Positions 6,652-15,311 of a stretch of 27,292 nucleotides of DNA are shown here, one piece after another. Origin of the DNA: CAIJMU01 sp035531315 (GTDB taxonomy: Bacteria > Spirochaetota > Spirochaetia > Treponematales > Rectinemataceae). Each line of letters starts with the position of its first letter. Position 1 is the first letter of the stretch. The notes beneath the pieces are model-generated. The model did no database searches. It saw only the letters and a list, made by a program, of their open reading frames with translations, and had not been told where the DNA came from. A program made the translations under genes and the position numbers. Location: NCBI GenBank assembly GCA_035531315.1, contig DATKTD010000272.1, forward strand, positions 1 through 27,292, written 5' to 3'.

Positions 6652-9375
6652 ATGAAATACCGAGACCGTGCCCGGACCATGCGTCCCGATTCGAGCGTCT
6701 TCGGACCCCTCATCATCCTCTTCGTCACCTCCCTGAACGGTCCGAACATCCCCGACGCCTTCTCGGCCGCCTTCCGCCAATTCACCACGGCCGGCCCGGG
6801 CCTGGTCTACTGGGCGGAGATCGTCGTCCTCAATTTCCTCCTCTTCGCCTTCCTGGCCCCGATCTTCAAGGTTCACATAACCTGCATCCGCGCGCACGAG
6901 CCTACGCGCGAGGAGATCGACCGCGCGATGCGGCATCTCAACAGCATCCACGTCCTCGCCGTGCTGATATCCGTAGGGGTATTCGTTGTCGGGGAGGCCA
7001 TTCGATACTTCCTCGTCCGAGGCTTTCCCAGCCCCGACTCCGGCCTCATCGGCGAGCTACTCCTCAGGATCGCGGAGGCGGCGATCTCCGGATATTTCGT
7101 CGGGGTTCTCCTCGCCCTCCAGTTCGAGAGAAGGCTCTACGAGGCGCGGATCAGCATCCTCAACCTCGGACCCACGGTGCCCATCGCGCATCGCTCGCTC
7201 ATCTCGCGGGTCTTTTCCATCCTCGTCGCGATCGTGTTGTTCCTTATCGTCGGGGCCTTCTCCTTCGCCGGCAGCTTCTTTTCCGGCGGCCTTCACGGCA
7301 TGCCGCAGATGGCCCAGGGCGACATGCTGTCCGCTCCCGACCTGATCTTCCACGCGCGCCAGTTCGAGGGTCTCCGCGGCCCGCTCAACGTCTTCTTCGT
7401 GAAACTCCTCATGATGGGCGGAATCTTCGGCCAGATGCTCTGGCAGCTCCGCTCGATCATCGAGAGACCGCTCGCGACGATCCGGGAGAGTTTGAGTTCG
7501 CTCAACGCGAAGGGGAGGAAGATGACGAAGGTCATCGACATCCTCCACGACGACGAGTTCGCGCCCGTCTATCGCGAGATCAACGAGCTGATCATCAGGC
7601 AGGAGGGACAGCTCGAGATCTCCCGAAAGAGGCTCGAGGACGTTCTCGAGCTGGCGGCCGACCCGATCCTGGCCTTCGATTCGGAAGGGAGGATCCGCGT
7701 CTTCAATTCCGCGGCCGAATCGGTCTTCGCCTGTTCCCGACCCGCGGCCCTCGAGCGCGTCATGGGCGACTTCCTCGTCGACGGGGCGGGGGGCTTCGTC
7801 GAGGCCCATCAGGACGGCGTGGCGCGTCTCGCGTGGAAGGCCGCCGACGGCTCCCCCCTCGTCCTCGAGTCGCATCTGTCCAAGGGGGAGGGCGATGCCT
7901 GGACCACGGTCATCCTCCACGACATCCGCAAGCAGGCAGAGATCGAGGACAACCTGAGGCAGGCCCGGATCGACGCCGAGAACGCGAGCAGGATGAAGAG
8001 CGAGTTCCTCGCCAACATGAGCCACGAACTCCGCACGCCCCTCAACGCCATCCTGGGCTTCACCCAGCTCCTGGGCGACGATCGCAACCTCACCGAGGCC
8101 CAGCGCGAGAAGGTCCGCGTGATCACCAGAAGCGGCGAGCACCTCCTGTCCCTCATCAACGACATACTCGACATCTCGAAGATCGAGGCGGGGCGCATGG
8201 AGCTTCACGAGGCGGTCTTCGACCTCCACGAATTCATCGGCGACATCCGCGACATGTTCGAGCAGCGTTGCCGGAAGAAGGGGCTCTCGCTCTACGTCGA
8301 GACGCTGGAAGGCCTGCCCCGCTACGTGCGGGGCGATCTCGGCAAGCTCAGGCAGGTGATGATCAACCTCGTGGGCAACGCGGTGAAATTCACCGACGAG
8401 GGCGGGGTCGGCATCCTCGCGGGATCCGAGGGCGGCGCGATCCGTTTCGCCGTGCGCGACACGGGGCGCGGCATTCCCTCCGCCGAGCTCGATCTCGTGA
8501 TGAAGCCCTTCGTGCAGGCCTCGACGACCGACCACGAGGGGGGCACCGGTCTCGGCCTCGCCATCTCCAGCCGCTTCATCTCCCTGATGGGAGGCAGGCT
8601 CGAGGTGAAGAGCGAGCTCGGCTCGGGCAGCGAATTCTCCTTTACCCTCGCCCTCGTCGAAAACGGTGAAGCCCCCTCTCCCGATCGGAACGCGGGTCTC
8701 GCGATCGGCGTCGACCCGGAGGCGGGACTCCGCGTCCTCGTCGTCGACGACCAGGAGTCGAATCGCCTCGTCCTCCGCGAAATGCTCGAGCGCATCGGCT
8801 TTCAGGTCGACGAGGCCGAAGACGGAAGGACGGCCTTCGAACGCGCCTTGACGACGGGCTACGCGATCGTTTTCATGGACATAAAGATGCCCGTGATGGA
8901 CGGCTACCAGGCTGTGACCCGCTTCAAGGGCGACGCCCGCACGAGGGACGTCCCGGTCTTCGCGCTCACCGCCTCAGCCTTCAACCAGGACGAGAGGAGG
9001 GTGGGGGAGGCGGGCTTCGACGGCTTCCTCGCGAAGCCCTTCAAGCGATCGGCCCTCCACGCCCTCATCCGCGACAAAGGGGGGCTGGGCGAGAGACTGA
9101 AGACGAAGGACCAGGTGATCGAACTGCCCGGACCGGCTGCCGGCGCGCGACCGAGCGCGGGCGAATGGGAGGCCATCGGGGCGGAGCTCAGATCGGCGAT
9201 CGAGGAGGCCGCCGCCATCAACGATTTCGCGAGCGTGGCTACTCTGGCCGAGCGCGTCGAGCCATCCGCGCCCGTCCTCGCCGCCGCCCTCGCCGCCGCG
9301 GCCGCCACCTACGACGAGGTCGCGATAGCCGAACTCATCACGACACTGACGAAGGAGGCCGGCGATGGCCGATGA
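6652..9375 (+). CDS. Membrane hybrid sensor histidine kinase (6TM-PAS-HisKA-HATPase-REC)
   Basis: A 907-residue hybrid kinase from ATG 6652; an open frame extends upstream but lacks membrane-domain sequence. Domains: about six membrane helices (roughly 15-30, 52-73, 101-123, 135-157, 188-210, 247-263); a HAMP-like linker to about 320; a PAS domain (about 327-440); HisKA with phospho-acceptor His458 in NMSHELRTP; HATPase with MINLVGNAVKF, VRDTGRGIP and GGTGLGLAIS; then a receiver domain with acceptor Asp743 in VFMDIKMPVMDGY. A roughly 80-residue Ala/Glu-rich tail follows; no HPt histidine is evident. The multi-helix sensor region has no domain name I can give. The gene overlaps the downstream cyclase by 11 bases, so the two are made together. 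ATG 6679 is an alternative start. Confidence 0.93.
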   Translation: MKYRDRARTMRPDSSVFGPLIILFVTSLNGPNIPDAFSAAFRQFTTAGPGLVYWAEIVVLNFLLFAFLAPIFKVHITCIRAHEPTREEIDRAMRHLNSIHVLAVLISVGVFVVGEAIRYFLVRGFPSPDSGLIGELLLRIAEAAISGYFVGVLLALQFERRLYEARISILNLGPTVPIAHRSLISRVFSILVAIVLFLIVGAFSFAGSFFSGGLHGMPQMAQGDMLSAPDLIFHARQFEGLRGPLNVFFVKLLMMGGIFGQMLWQLRSIIERPLATIRESLSSLNAKGRKMTKVIDILHDDEFAPVYREINELIIRQEGQLEISRKRLEDVLELAADPILAFDSEGRIRVFNSAAESVFACSRPAALERVMGDFLVDGAGGFVEAHQDGVARLAWKAADGSPLVLESHLSKGEGDAWTTVILHDIRKQAEIEDNLRQARIDAENASRMKSEFLANMSHELRTPLNAILGFTQLLGDDRNLTEAQREKVRVITRSGEHLLSLINDILDISKIEAGRMELHEAVFDLHEFIGDIRDMFEQRCRKKGLSLYVETLEGLPRYVRGDLGKLRQVMINLVGNAVKFTDEGGVGILAGSEGGAIRFAVRDTGRGIPSAELDLVMKPFVQASTTDHEGGTGLGLAISSRFISLMGGRLEVKSELGSGSEFSFTLALVENGEAPSPDRNAGLAIGVDPEAGLRVLVVDDQESNRLVLREMLERIGFQVDEAEDGRTAFERALTTGYAIVFMDIKMPVMDGYQAVTRFKGDARTRDVPVFALTASAFNQDERRVGEAGFDGFLAKPFKRSALHALIRDKGGLGERLKTKDQVIELPGPAAGARPSAGEWEAIGAELRSAIEEAAAINDFASVATLAERVEPSAPVLAAALAAAAATYDEVAIAELITTLTKEAGDGR

Positions 9376-10396
9376 GACGAATCTCGTGCTCGTCGTCGAC
9401 GACATCGAGGAGAACCTCAAGGTCCTCTCCGAGACCCTCGTGCAGGCCGGTTTCCATCCCCTGCAGGCCAAGTCGGGCGAGAGGGCCCTGCAGGTGGCGG
9501 CGAAGGCCAGGCCCGACCTCATCCTCCTGGACATCAAGATGCCGGGCATGGACGGTTTCGAGACGATCTCCCGTCTCAAGGCCGACCCGGAGCTGGCAAA
9601 CATCCCCGTCATCTTCATCTCCGCCCTCAACCAGATCGAGGACAAGATCGAGGGCTTCCGGGCGGGGGCGGTGGATTACGTGTCCAAGCCCTTCCAGCGC
9701 GAGGAGGTCGTCGCGCGGGTGGGCACCCATCTCCGCCTGCGCGAGGCCCAACGCAATGTCGAGCGGGAAAGGGAGAAGTCGGAGCGTCTGCTCGAGTCCC
9801 TCCTACCGCCGGCGATCGCGGCCGAGCTCAAGGAGAGGGGCTCGAGCGAGCCACGTTCCTTTCCCGAGGCCAGCGTCCTCTTCGGCGATCTCGTCAACTT
9901 CACGGGCCAGGCGGCCAGGCTCAGCCCCCGGCAGGTGATCGATGAGCTCAACGACATCAGCGCCGCCTTCGACGACATCGTGCGATCGAACGGCTGCGAG
10001 CGCATAAAGACGATCGGCGACGCCTACCTCGCCGTGTCGGGCATGCCCGAGCCCAACGCCGAGCACGCCTTTTCGCTCGTGCGGGCGGCGAGAGGCATGC
10101 TCGACTGGCTGGAGTCGCGCAACGCGAAGGCCGGCATCCGCTGGGAGATGCGGGTCGGCATCCACTCGGGCGAGGTCGTGGCGGGCATCGTCGGCCTGCG
10201 ACGCTTCATCTACGACGTCTTCGGCGACACCGTGAACGTGGCGAGCCGGATGGAGAACGCCTCGGCCCCGATGCGCATCAATGTCTCCGAGGACACCTGG
10301 AGACTTCTCGCGGAGAGGGTAGGCGGCGAGGCGCGCGGCGAAATCCCCGTCAAGGGCGCGGGGAGCATGAGGATGTATTTCGTCGACAGGAAATGA
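9365..10396 (+). CDS. Response regulator with class III adenylate cyclase domain
   Basis: A 343-residue fusion of an N-terminal receiver domain (phospho-acceptor Asp56 in LLDIKMPGMDGF, Lys108 in SKPF) and a C-terminal class III nucleotide cyclase. Metal-binding Asp175 (LFGDLVNFT) and Asp219 (TIGDAYLAVSG) are present; adenine-selecting Lys215 and Asp284 (in YDVFGD) point to ATP rather than GTP; transition-state residues Asn291 and Arg295 (NVASR) are kept. A helical linker (about 125-160, Glu/Arg-rich) joins the two, the usual signalling helix of cyclases. The product would be cAMP made in response to phosphorylation by the overlapping hybrid kinase. AAGGAGG lies six bases before ATG 9365, inside the kinase gene. 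Confidence 0.95.
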   Translation: MADETNLVLVVDDIEENLKVLSETLVQAGFHPLQAKSGERALQVAAKARPDLILLDIKMPGMDGFETISRLKADPELANIPVIFISALNQIEDKIEGFRAGAVDYVSKPFQREEVVARVGTHLRLREAQRNVEREREKSERLLESLLPPAIAAELKERGSSEPRSFPEASVLFGDLVNFTGQAARLSPRQVIDELNDISAAFDDIVRSNGCERIKTIGDAYLAVSGMPEPNAEHAFSLVRAARGMLDWLESRNAKAGIRWEMRVGIHSGEVVAGIVGLRRFIYDVFGDTVNVASRMENASAPMRINVSEDTWRLLAERVGGEARGEIPVKGAGSMRMYFVDRK

Positions 10397-10413
10397 TCCG
10401 AAAGAGGAGGGGG

Positions 10414-10441
10414 GGCTCGCGGAGCGGGCCGCGGCCGAGCC
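10414..10441. terminator. Possible hairpin after the cyclase gene
   Basis: GGCTCG (10414-10419) pairs with CGAGCC (10436-10441) around a GC-rich loop, 17 bases after the cyclase stop. No T-run follows. It could end transcription with help from Rho or protect the 3' end; weak evidence. Confidence 0.35.
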
Positions 10442-10445
10442 TGAG

Positions 10446-10491
10446 TCAGGCCGGTCCCGCGACGCGCTCCCCGTCGCTCAACGCGGCCTGA
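10446..10491. terminator. Two-stem hairpin at the convergent gene ends
   Basis: An outer stem TCAGGCCG/CGGCCTGA (10446-10453 with 10484-10491) encloses an inner stem GCGACG/CGTCGC (10459-10464 with 10472-10477). It spans the stop codon of the Gfo/Idh gene (10478-10480) and lies between two converging transcripts, so a shared transcript-end structure is likely. No T-run on either side. Confidence 0.5.
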
Positions 10492-11566
10492 CGGCCCTTC
10501 CCTTCCTTCCCGATTCGTAGATGGCCTCGAAGAGGGCGACGGCCGCCCGGCCCTCGGCGGCGGTGACCGAAGGCTCGCGACCCTCGCGCAGGGCCGCCGC
10601 GAAGTCCTCGATCTGCCGGGCGTGATACCACTCGGTCGCATCCACTCCCTTGTCGGCGAGGTCTTTGAAGAAGGCGGCGTCCTCGGCCTCCCATCTCGCC
10701 GGAAAGCCTTCCTCGCCCGGGATGGTCCAGAGCTCGTTCTTGGCCGGTTCGACGATCGAAGACATGCCCGCGACGAACATGGCCCCGCCGTCCGTCTGCA
10801 CCCCGGCCGTCGCGCCGTTCCGCCCGTGGACGTGGACCTTCGCGTATATGCCGGGCTTCTGCGAATTCGACACGAGGACGGAGCCGAGGGCCCCCGACTG
10901 GAAGCGAAGCACGGCGACGGCCGTGTCCTCCACCTCGATGTAGGGGTGGTTGAGGTTGGCCCAATAGGCTTTGACCTCGGCCACGGGACCCATGATCCAG
11001 AGGAGGATGTCGAGCTGGTGGGGGGCCTGGTTCACGAGGACGCCGCCGCCCTCGCCCGACCAGGAGCCGCGCCAGGGGTCGGAGCGGTAGTAGGCCTCGT
11101 CGCGCCAGCCGAACATCACGACGTCCGCGAGGATGGTATCGCCCAACTTGCCGGCCGCGACCGCCTCCTTGACCCTCCGGACCGCCGGAAACCAGCGGCG
11201 CTGACTGATCACGCCGAGGCTGCGACCCCCGCGGAGAGCCGCCTCCATCATCGCGTCGCAATCCTCCGTGGTCAGGGCCATGGGCTTCTCGACGAGGACG
11301 TGCATGCCCGCGTCGAGGGCCTCGATCGCCTGCTCGCGGTGGAGGGGATGGGGCGAGGAGACGATCACGGCCTCGACGCCGGCCTTGGCCATGTCGGCGA
11401 TGCTTTCGCAGGGCACGAGGCCGAAGTCGCGGGCGAAGGCCTCGCGTTTGCCGGCGTCGCGGCCCTGGACGGCGACGAGCTTGACGCCACCGAGGCCGGC
11501 CATGCTTTTGGCCTGGAGCCGCGCGACCTTCCCGTAGGTGACGATGCCGAAGTTGATGGTTCTCAT
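10478..11566 (-). CDS. Gfo/Idh/MocA-family NAD(P)-dependent oxidoreductase
   Basis: A 362-residue sugar/inositol-type dehydrogenase. The N-terminal Rossmann domain begins INFGIVTYGKVA, a loosened form of the usual GxGxxG nucleotide loop; the family Glu-Lys-Pro triplet is at 93-95 (LVEKPMALT), with Lys94 the expected catalytic residue, and the C-terminal domain has the His183/Asp186 pair in NQAPHQLDIL. Family members oxidise or reduce a sugar, polyol or sugar acid; the substrate here is unknown. ATG 11566 overlaps the stop of the alcohol-dehydrogenase gene (ATGA), making it the last gene of the rpiR-kdgK-gnd-adh-idh operon. Its place beside kdgK and a second dehydrogenase suggests a step in sugar-acid breakdown. 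Confidence 0.9.
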   Translation of the reverse strand: MRTINFGIVTYGKVARLQAKSMAGLGGVKLVAVQGRDAGKREAFARDFGLVPCESIADMAKAGVEAVIVSSPHPLHREQAIEALDAGMHVLVEKPMALTTEDCDAMMEAALRGGRSLGVISQRRWFPAVRRVKEAVAAGKLGDTILADVVMFGWRDEAYYRSDPWRGSWSGEGGGVLVNQAPHQLDILLWIMGPVAEVKAYWANLNHPYIEVEDTAVAVLRFQSGALGSVLVSNSQKPGIYAKVHVHGRNGATAGVQTDGGAMFVAGMSSIVEPAKNELWTIPGEEGFPARWEAEDAAFFKDLADKGVDATEWYHARQIEDFAAALREGREPSVTAAEGRAAVALFEAIYESGRKGRAVRPR

Positions 11567-12597
11567 GGTTGGAGCACCACCTTGAGGAGCCCCGCCTCCC
11601 GGGCGTAGAGCCGTTCGAACCAGCGATGCCCCTCCTCGAGGGGGGCCACCGCGCTGACCAGGGGCATCGGGTCGAGGGCTCCGGTGGCCATGAGCTCGAT
11701 GACGCGCTCGTACTCGCCGGCCACCGCGCAGGAACCGAGGAGGGAAATCTGCCGCGTGACCACTTCCTGCAGGGGGATCTCGACGGAGGGGCTCGCGTTG
11801 CCGATGAGGGTCACGCTGCCGCCCTTCCGCGTCGCGGCGATGGCCGTCCTGATCGGGGCCGTCGCCCCCACGGCCTCGAAGGCGTGGTCGACGCCACGAC
11901 CCGAGGTCAAATCGCGGATGGCCGCCAGCGTGGCGGGATCGGCCGGATCGAAGGCATGGGTGGCGCCGAAGGCGAGGGCCGAGGCCCGCCGGTCCGCCTG
12001 GGTGTCCAGGGCGATGATAGGGCCCGAGACCTCGGCCTTGAGGATGGCGACGAGGAGGAGGCCGATGAGGCCGGTGCCGACGACGGCGAAGGAGTCGCCG
12101 GGCTCGCGCCGCGTGATGGCGATGGCATGGGCCGCGACGCCGCAGGGTTCGGCCAGGGCCGCCCTGACGAAATCGATGCCGGCAGGCAGGGCGAAGAGGA
12201 TGCGTTCGGGAAGGACGATGTATTCGGCGAAGGCCCCGTCGCGGCGCCACTCGCCTGGCGAGACGCCGAGGACCTTGCGATCCTCGCAGAGGTTGACCTC
12301 GCCGCGGAGACAGTGCCAGCACTTCCCGCACCACTCCGTCGAGTCGAAGGTGACGCGGTCGCCCACATGGAACTTGCGCACCGTGGCGCCGACCTCGACG
12401 ATCTCGCCGGCGGCCTCGTGGCCCATGATGAGGGGGGGCTTGCGACGACCCGTGGAGCCGTCCCAACCGTGGACGTCCGAGCCGCAGATCGAGGCCGCGC
12501 GCACGCGGACTAGCACGTCGTCGGGCCCGCGGAGGGAGGGCTTGGGCACATCCTTGACCACGAGCTTCTTGTATTCCTCCAGGACTAGCGCTTTCAT
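11563..12597 (-). CDS. Zinc-dependent MDR alcohol/polyol dehydrogenase
   Basis: A 344-residue medium-chain dehydrogenase of the sorbitol/threonine dehydrogenase group. Catalytic zinc ligands Cys38, His60-Glu61 (MGHEAAGEIVEVG) and Glu150 are present; the structural zinc set is Cys90, Cys93, Cys96 and Cys104; the nucleotide loop is GTGLIG (174-179), which suggests NAD. Likely substrates are a polyol or sugar acid such as L-idonate or a hexuronate-derived compound, but this cannot be fixed from sequence. AAGGGAGC lies just before ATG 12597, directly after a small hairpin. It sits 78 bases after gnd and overlaps the next gene by 4 bases, so it is co-transcribed with both. Confidence 0.92.
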   Translation of the reverse strand: MKALVLEEYKKLVVKDVPKPSLRGPDDVLVRVRAASICGSDVHGWDGSTGRRKPPLIMGHEAAGEIVEVGATVRKFHVGDRVTFDSTEWCGKCWHCLRGEVNLCEDRKVLGVSPGEWRRDGAFAEYIVLPERILFALPAGIDFVRAALAEPCGVAAHAIAITRREPGDSFAVVGTGLIGLLLVAILKAEVSGPIIALDTQADRRASALAFGATHAFDPADPATLAAIRDLTSGRGVDHAFEAVGATAPIRTAIAATRKGGSVTLIGNASPSVEIPLQEVVTRQISLLGSCAVAGEYERVIELMATGALDPMPLVSAVAPLEEGHRWFERLYAREAGLLKVVLQP

Positions 12598-12607
12598 GCT
12601 GCTCCCT

Positions 12608-12624
12608 TGCGCGTTTTTCGCGCA
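12608..12624 (-). promoter_or_regulatory. Small hairpin before the alcohol dehydrogenase ribosome site
   Basis: TGCGCG (12608-12613) and CGCGCA (12619-12624) form a 6-bp stem with a five-base loop. On the transcribed strand it ends immediately before the AAGGGAG ribosome site. It may set access to the site or shield the mRNA behind gnd. On the coding strand the loop is A-rich, so it is not a terminator. Confidence 0.35.
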
Positions 12625-12675
12625 TTCGTCGATCGAGTTCGAGCGCGGCCGCGACCCGCGGCGGGCTTCGCGAGG

Positions 12676-14163
12676 CTACGCGTTGTAGGTTCCCGAGACG
12701 GCGGTCCCGCCCGAGCCGATCCAGTCCGTGTGGAAGAACTCGCCGCGGGGACTGTCGACGCGTTCGTAGGTGTGGGCGCCGAAGTAGTCGCGCTGGGCCT
12801 GGAGTATGTTGGCCGGGAGCCGTGGCGAGCGGTAGCCGTCGTAGAAGGCCAGGGCGGCCGAGAGGGCGGGTACGGGGACGCCGGAGGCGGCCGCGAGGCC
12901 GATGACCCTGCGCAGGCTGCCCTGGCAATCGGCGAGCACGTTGGCGAAATAGACGTCGACCATCAGCGAGGCCAGTTCCGGTTTTCGGTCGAAGGCCTCC
13001 TTGATGCGCCCGAGGAAGGCCGAGCGGATTATGCAGCCCCCCCTCCAGGTCAGGGCGATGGCGCCGAAGTCGAGCTTCCAGCCCTTTTCCTTGCTCTTCT
13101 CGCGGAGAAGCATGAAACCCTGGGCGTAGGAGACGATCTTCGCGGCGAGGAGGGCCTTGCGGAAGTCCTCCACGAGCTGCGAGTTCTGTCGGCCGCCCTT
13201 GGCCGCGGCGCGGGCGGCCGCGTCGGGCCCGGGAAGGACGGCCGCCGCCGCCCTTCGCTCTTCCACGAGGGCCGAGAGGGCCCGCGCGTAGACCGCCTCC
13301 GTGATGAGGGTGAGGGGGATGCCCGTGTCGAGGGCCTCCTGGCCCGTCCACTTCCCCGTGCCCTTCTGGCCGGCCGCGTCGAGGATCTTGTCGACGAGGG
13401 GCGAGCCGTCGGCGTCCTTCACCGCGAGGATCTTCGCGGTTATCTCGATGAGATAACTTTCGAGTTCGCCACCGTTCCATTTTTCGAAGGTCGAGGCGAG
13501 TTCGTCCGAGGAGAGTCCGAGGAGCTCCTTGAGGAGCTGCCAGGTCTCCGCGATGAGCTCCATGTCGCCGTACTCGATGCCGTTATGGACCATTTTGACG
13601 AAGTGGCCGGCCCCACCGCTTCCCATCCAGGCTACGCAGGCCTCTCCGCCGGGTGCCCTCGCGGCTATGGCCTCGAAGACACCCTCGACGAGGGGCCAGG
13701 CGCTCTCGTCGCCGCCTGGCATGAGGGAGGGCCCGTGCCTGGCCCCCTCCTCTCCGCCGGAGACCCCAGAGCCGATGAAGCGTATTCCCTTCTCCGCCAG
13801 ATAGGCGGCGCGGCGTTCGGTGTCGGCCCAGAAGGAGTTGCCCCCGTCGACGATGATGTCCCCCTTGTCGAGGAGGGGGAGGAGCTTGGCTATCGTGTCG
13901 TCGACAGCCTGGCCGGCCTTCACGAGGAGGATGATGCGCCGCGGGCTCGACAGGAGGCCCACGAAATCCTCGATGGTCTCGGCTCCCGTTATGCAGCCTT
14001 GACCTTCGCAATTGCGACGATCGGCCGCCGAGCCCGCGAGGAAGTCGTGCGTCGCCTTCGGCGAGCGATTGTAGACCACCACCGAGTAGCCGTGGTCGTT
14101 CATGTTGAGGACGAGATTTTGCCCCATCACCGCCAGACCGACGAGTCCTATGTCTGCTTTCAT
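12676..14163 (-). CDS. gnd: 6-phosphogluconate dehydrogenase, decarboxylating
   Basis: A 495-residue enzyme, slightly longer than the usual 470-480. It oxidatively decarboxylates 6-phosphogluconate to ribulose 5-phosphate. Visible features: nucleotide loop GLAVMG (9-14), NRS (32-34) where NADP enzymes commonly have NRT, substrate motif SGVSGGEEGAR (132-142), catalytic Lys190 and Glu197 in FVKMVHNGIEYGD, and the family signature ILDAAGQKGTGKWT. The C-terminal NILQAQRDYFGAHTYER region, which closes the partner's active site in the dimer, is intact. A good ribosome site (AAAGGATG) precedes ATG 14163. It stands second after rpiR-kdgK, 24 bases below kdgK. Its presence here implies that 6-phosphogluconate or gluconate is part of the pathway. 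Confidence 0.96.
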   Translation of the reverse strand: MKADIGLVGLAVMGQNLVLNMNDHGYSVVVYNRSPKATHDFLAGSAADRRNCEGQGCITGAETIEDFVGLLSSPRRIILLVKAGQAVDDTIAKLLPLLDKGDIIVDGGNSFWADTERRAAYLAEKGIRFIGSGVSGGEEGARHGPSLMPGGDESAWPLVEGVFEAIAARAPGGEACVAWMGSGGAGHFVKMVHNGIEYGDMELIAETWQLLKELLGLSSDELASTFEKWNGGELESYLIEITAKILAVKDADGSPLVDKILDAAGQKGTGKWTGQEALDTGIPLTLITEAVYARALSALVEERRAAAAVLPGPDAAARAAAKGGRQNSQLVEDFRKALLAAKIVSYAQGFMLLREKSKEKGWKLDFGAIALTWRGGCIIRSAFLGRIKEAFDRKPELASLMVDVYFANVLADCQGSLRRVIGLAAASGVPVPALSAALAFYDGYRSPRLPANILQAQRDYFGAHTYERVDSPRGEFFHTDWIGSGGTAVSGTYNA

Positions 14164-14187
14164 GTCGTCATCCTTTCTTCTTTCATC

Positions 14188-15303
14188 TCACCGCTGCACC
14201 CTGGCCGATCCGCCCTTCGCGAGGGCTTCGACCTCGGTGAGGGTGGCCAGGCTGGTGTCGCCGGGGTAGGTGGTCACGAGGGCGCCATGGGCCCAGCCGA
14301 GCCTGAGCGATTCCTCGGGGGACTTCCCCGACAGGAGGCCGTGGATCAGGCCCGCGGCGAAACCGTCGCCGCCGCCTATGCGGTCGAGGACGTCCAGTTC
14401 CATGGTCGGCGCCACGTAAGTCCTGCCCTCGAGCCAGAGCACCGCGCTCCAGGAATGCCGGTTTGTGGAGTGCACCTCGCGCAGGGTCGTCGCGATGGCG
14501 GAGAGCCTGGGGAAGCGCCGCGTCACCTCGTCGATCGTGCCCAAGAAGGCGGCGGGGTCGAGTTTGGACTTCCCGTCGACCTTCGGGCCGGTGAGGCCGA
14601 GGCCGAGTTGGAGGTCCTCCTCGTTGCCGACGAGGACATCGACATTCTCGACGATGCGCGAGAGGATTTCGGGTGCCGAGGCCCCGGCCCTGCCGACGCC
14701 TGCCCCGCCCTCGGCGGCTCCGGCCGCCTTCCAAAGCTTGGCGCGATAGTTGAGATCGAAGGAAATGATCGCTCCCGCGGCCTTTGCCGCCTTCATCGCC
14801 TCGATGACGAGTTCGGGCGTGCTTGCGGAGAGGGCGGCGAATATCCCGCCGGAGTGGAACCAGCGGAGCCCCCCCGCGAAGACTGTCTTCCAATCGAAGC
14901 TGCCCGGTCCGAGGAGGGCCGCGGCCTCGTTGGCCCGGTTGTAGAACACCACGGGAGGACGGGGGCCCATGCCGCGGTCGCTCCAGACCGTCGCGATGTT
15001 GGGGCCGCGGACCCCGTCGTGCTCGAATCGGCGATAGATGCCCTCGACCCCCGCGGCGCGAACCTCTCGCTCGACCTTGGCGCCTATGGGATTGTCGACG
15101 ATCGCGCTCGCGACCGCGCAACGCTGGCCGAAGCAGCGGGCCAGGTTGGCGGCGACATTGTACTCGCCCCCCGATACGTGGAGGGCGTAGGTATCGGCGA
15201 CCGCGAAGGGCATGAGGCCCGGATCGAGCCTGGTGACGAGGGCACCGAGGGCCAGGAAGTCCCGCGCGCTTCCTTCTCTGTCGGGTACTTTCAATTGGGG
15301 CAT
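14188..15303 (-). CDS. kdgK: 2-keto-3-deoxygluconate kinase-like PfkB-family sugar kinase
   Basis: A 371-residue PfkB kinase. The N-terminal substrate Gly-Gly motif is SGGEYNVAANLARCF (44-58), FDLNYR (182-187) is the typical mid-protein motif of KDG kinases, and the C-terminal ATP/anion-hole motif is RIGGGDGFAAGL with catalytic base Asp313 (GGGD in place of GAGD). Members phosphorylate 2-keto-3-deoxygluconate to KDPG. It is longer than common KdgK proteins because of a Gly/Ala-rich stretch near residues 193-210. The ATG at 15303 is preceded by AAGGAG that lies in a tandem 17-bp duplication. Position between rpiR and gnd, and uxaC-uxaE in the same window, support a hexuronate role. Another sugar-acid kinase is possible. 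Confidence 0.8.
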   Translation of the reverse strand: MPQLKVPDREGSARDFLALGALVTRLDPGLMPFAVADTYALHVSGGEYNVAANLARCFGQRCAVASAIVDNPIGAKVEREVRAAGVEGIYRRFEHDGVRGPNIATVWSDRGMGPRPPVVFYNRANEAAALLGPGSFDWKTVFAGGLRWFHSGGIFAALSASTPELVIEAMKAAKAAGAIISFDLNYRAKLWKAAGAAEGGAGVGRAGASAPEILSRIVENVDVLVGNEEDLQLGLGLTGPKVDGKSKLDPAAFLGTIDEVTRRFPRLSAIATTLREVHSTNRHSWSAVLWLEGRTYVAPTMELDVLDRIGGGDGFAAGLIHGLLSGKSPEESLRLGWAHGALVTTYPGDTSLATLTEVEALAKGGSARVQR

Positions 15304-15311
15304 GCATCACT

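Noticed and set aside
11567..13480. Extension of the Gfo/Idh frame to 1000 codons on the minus strand
   Set aside because: The upstream part runs out of frame through the alcohol dehydrogenase and gnd genes and is Arg/Gly/Pro-rich with no fold. The true start is ATG 11566, coupled to the previous gene.
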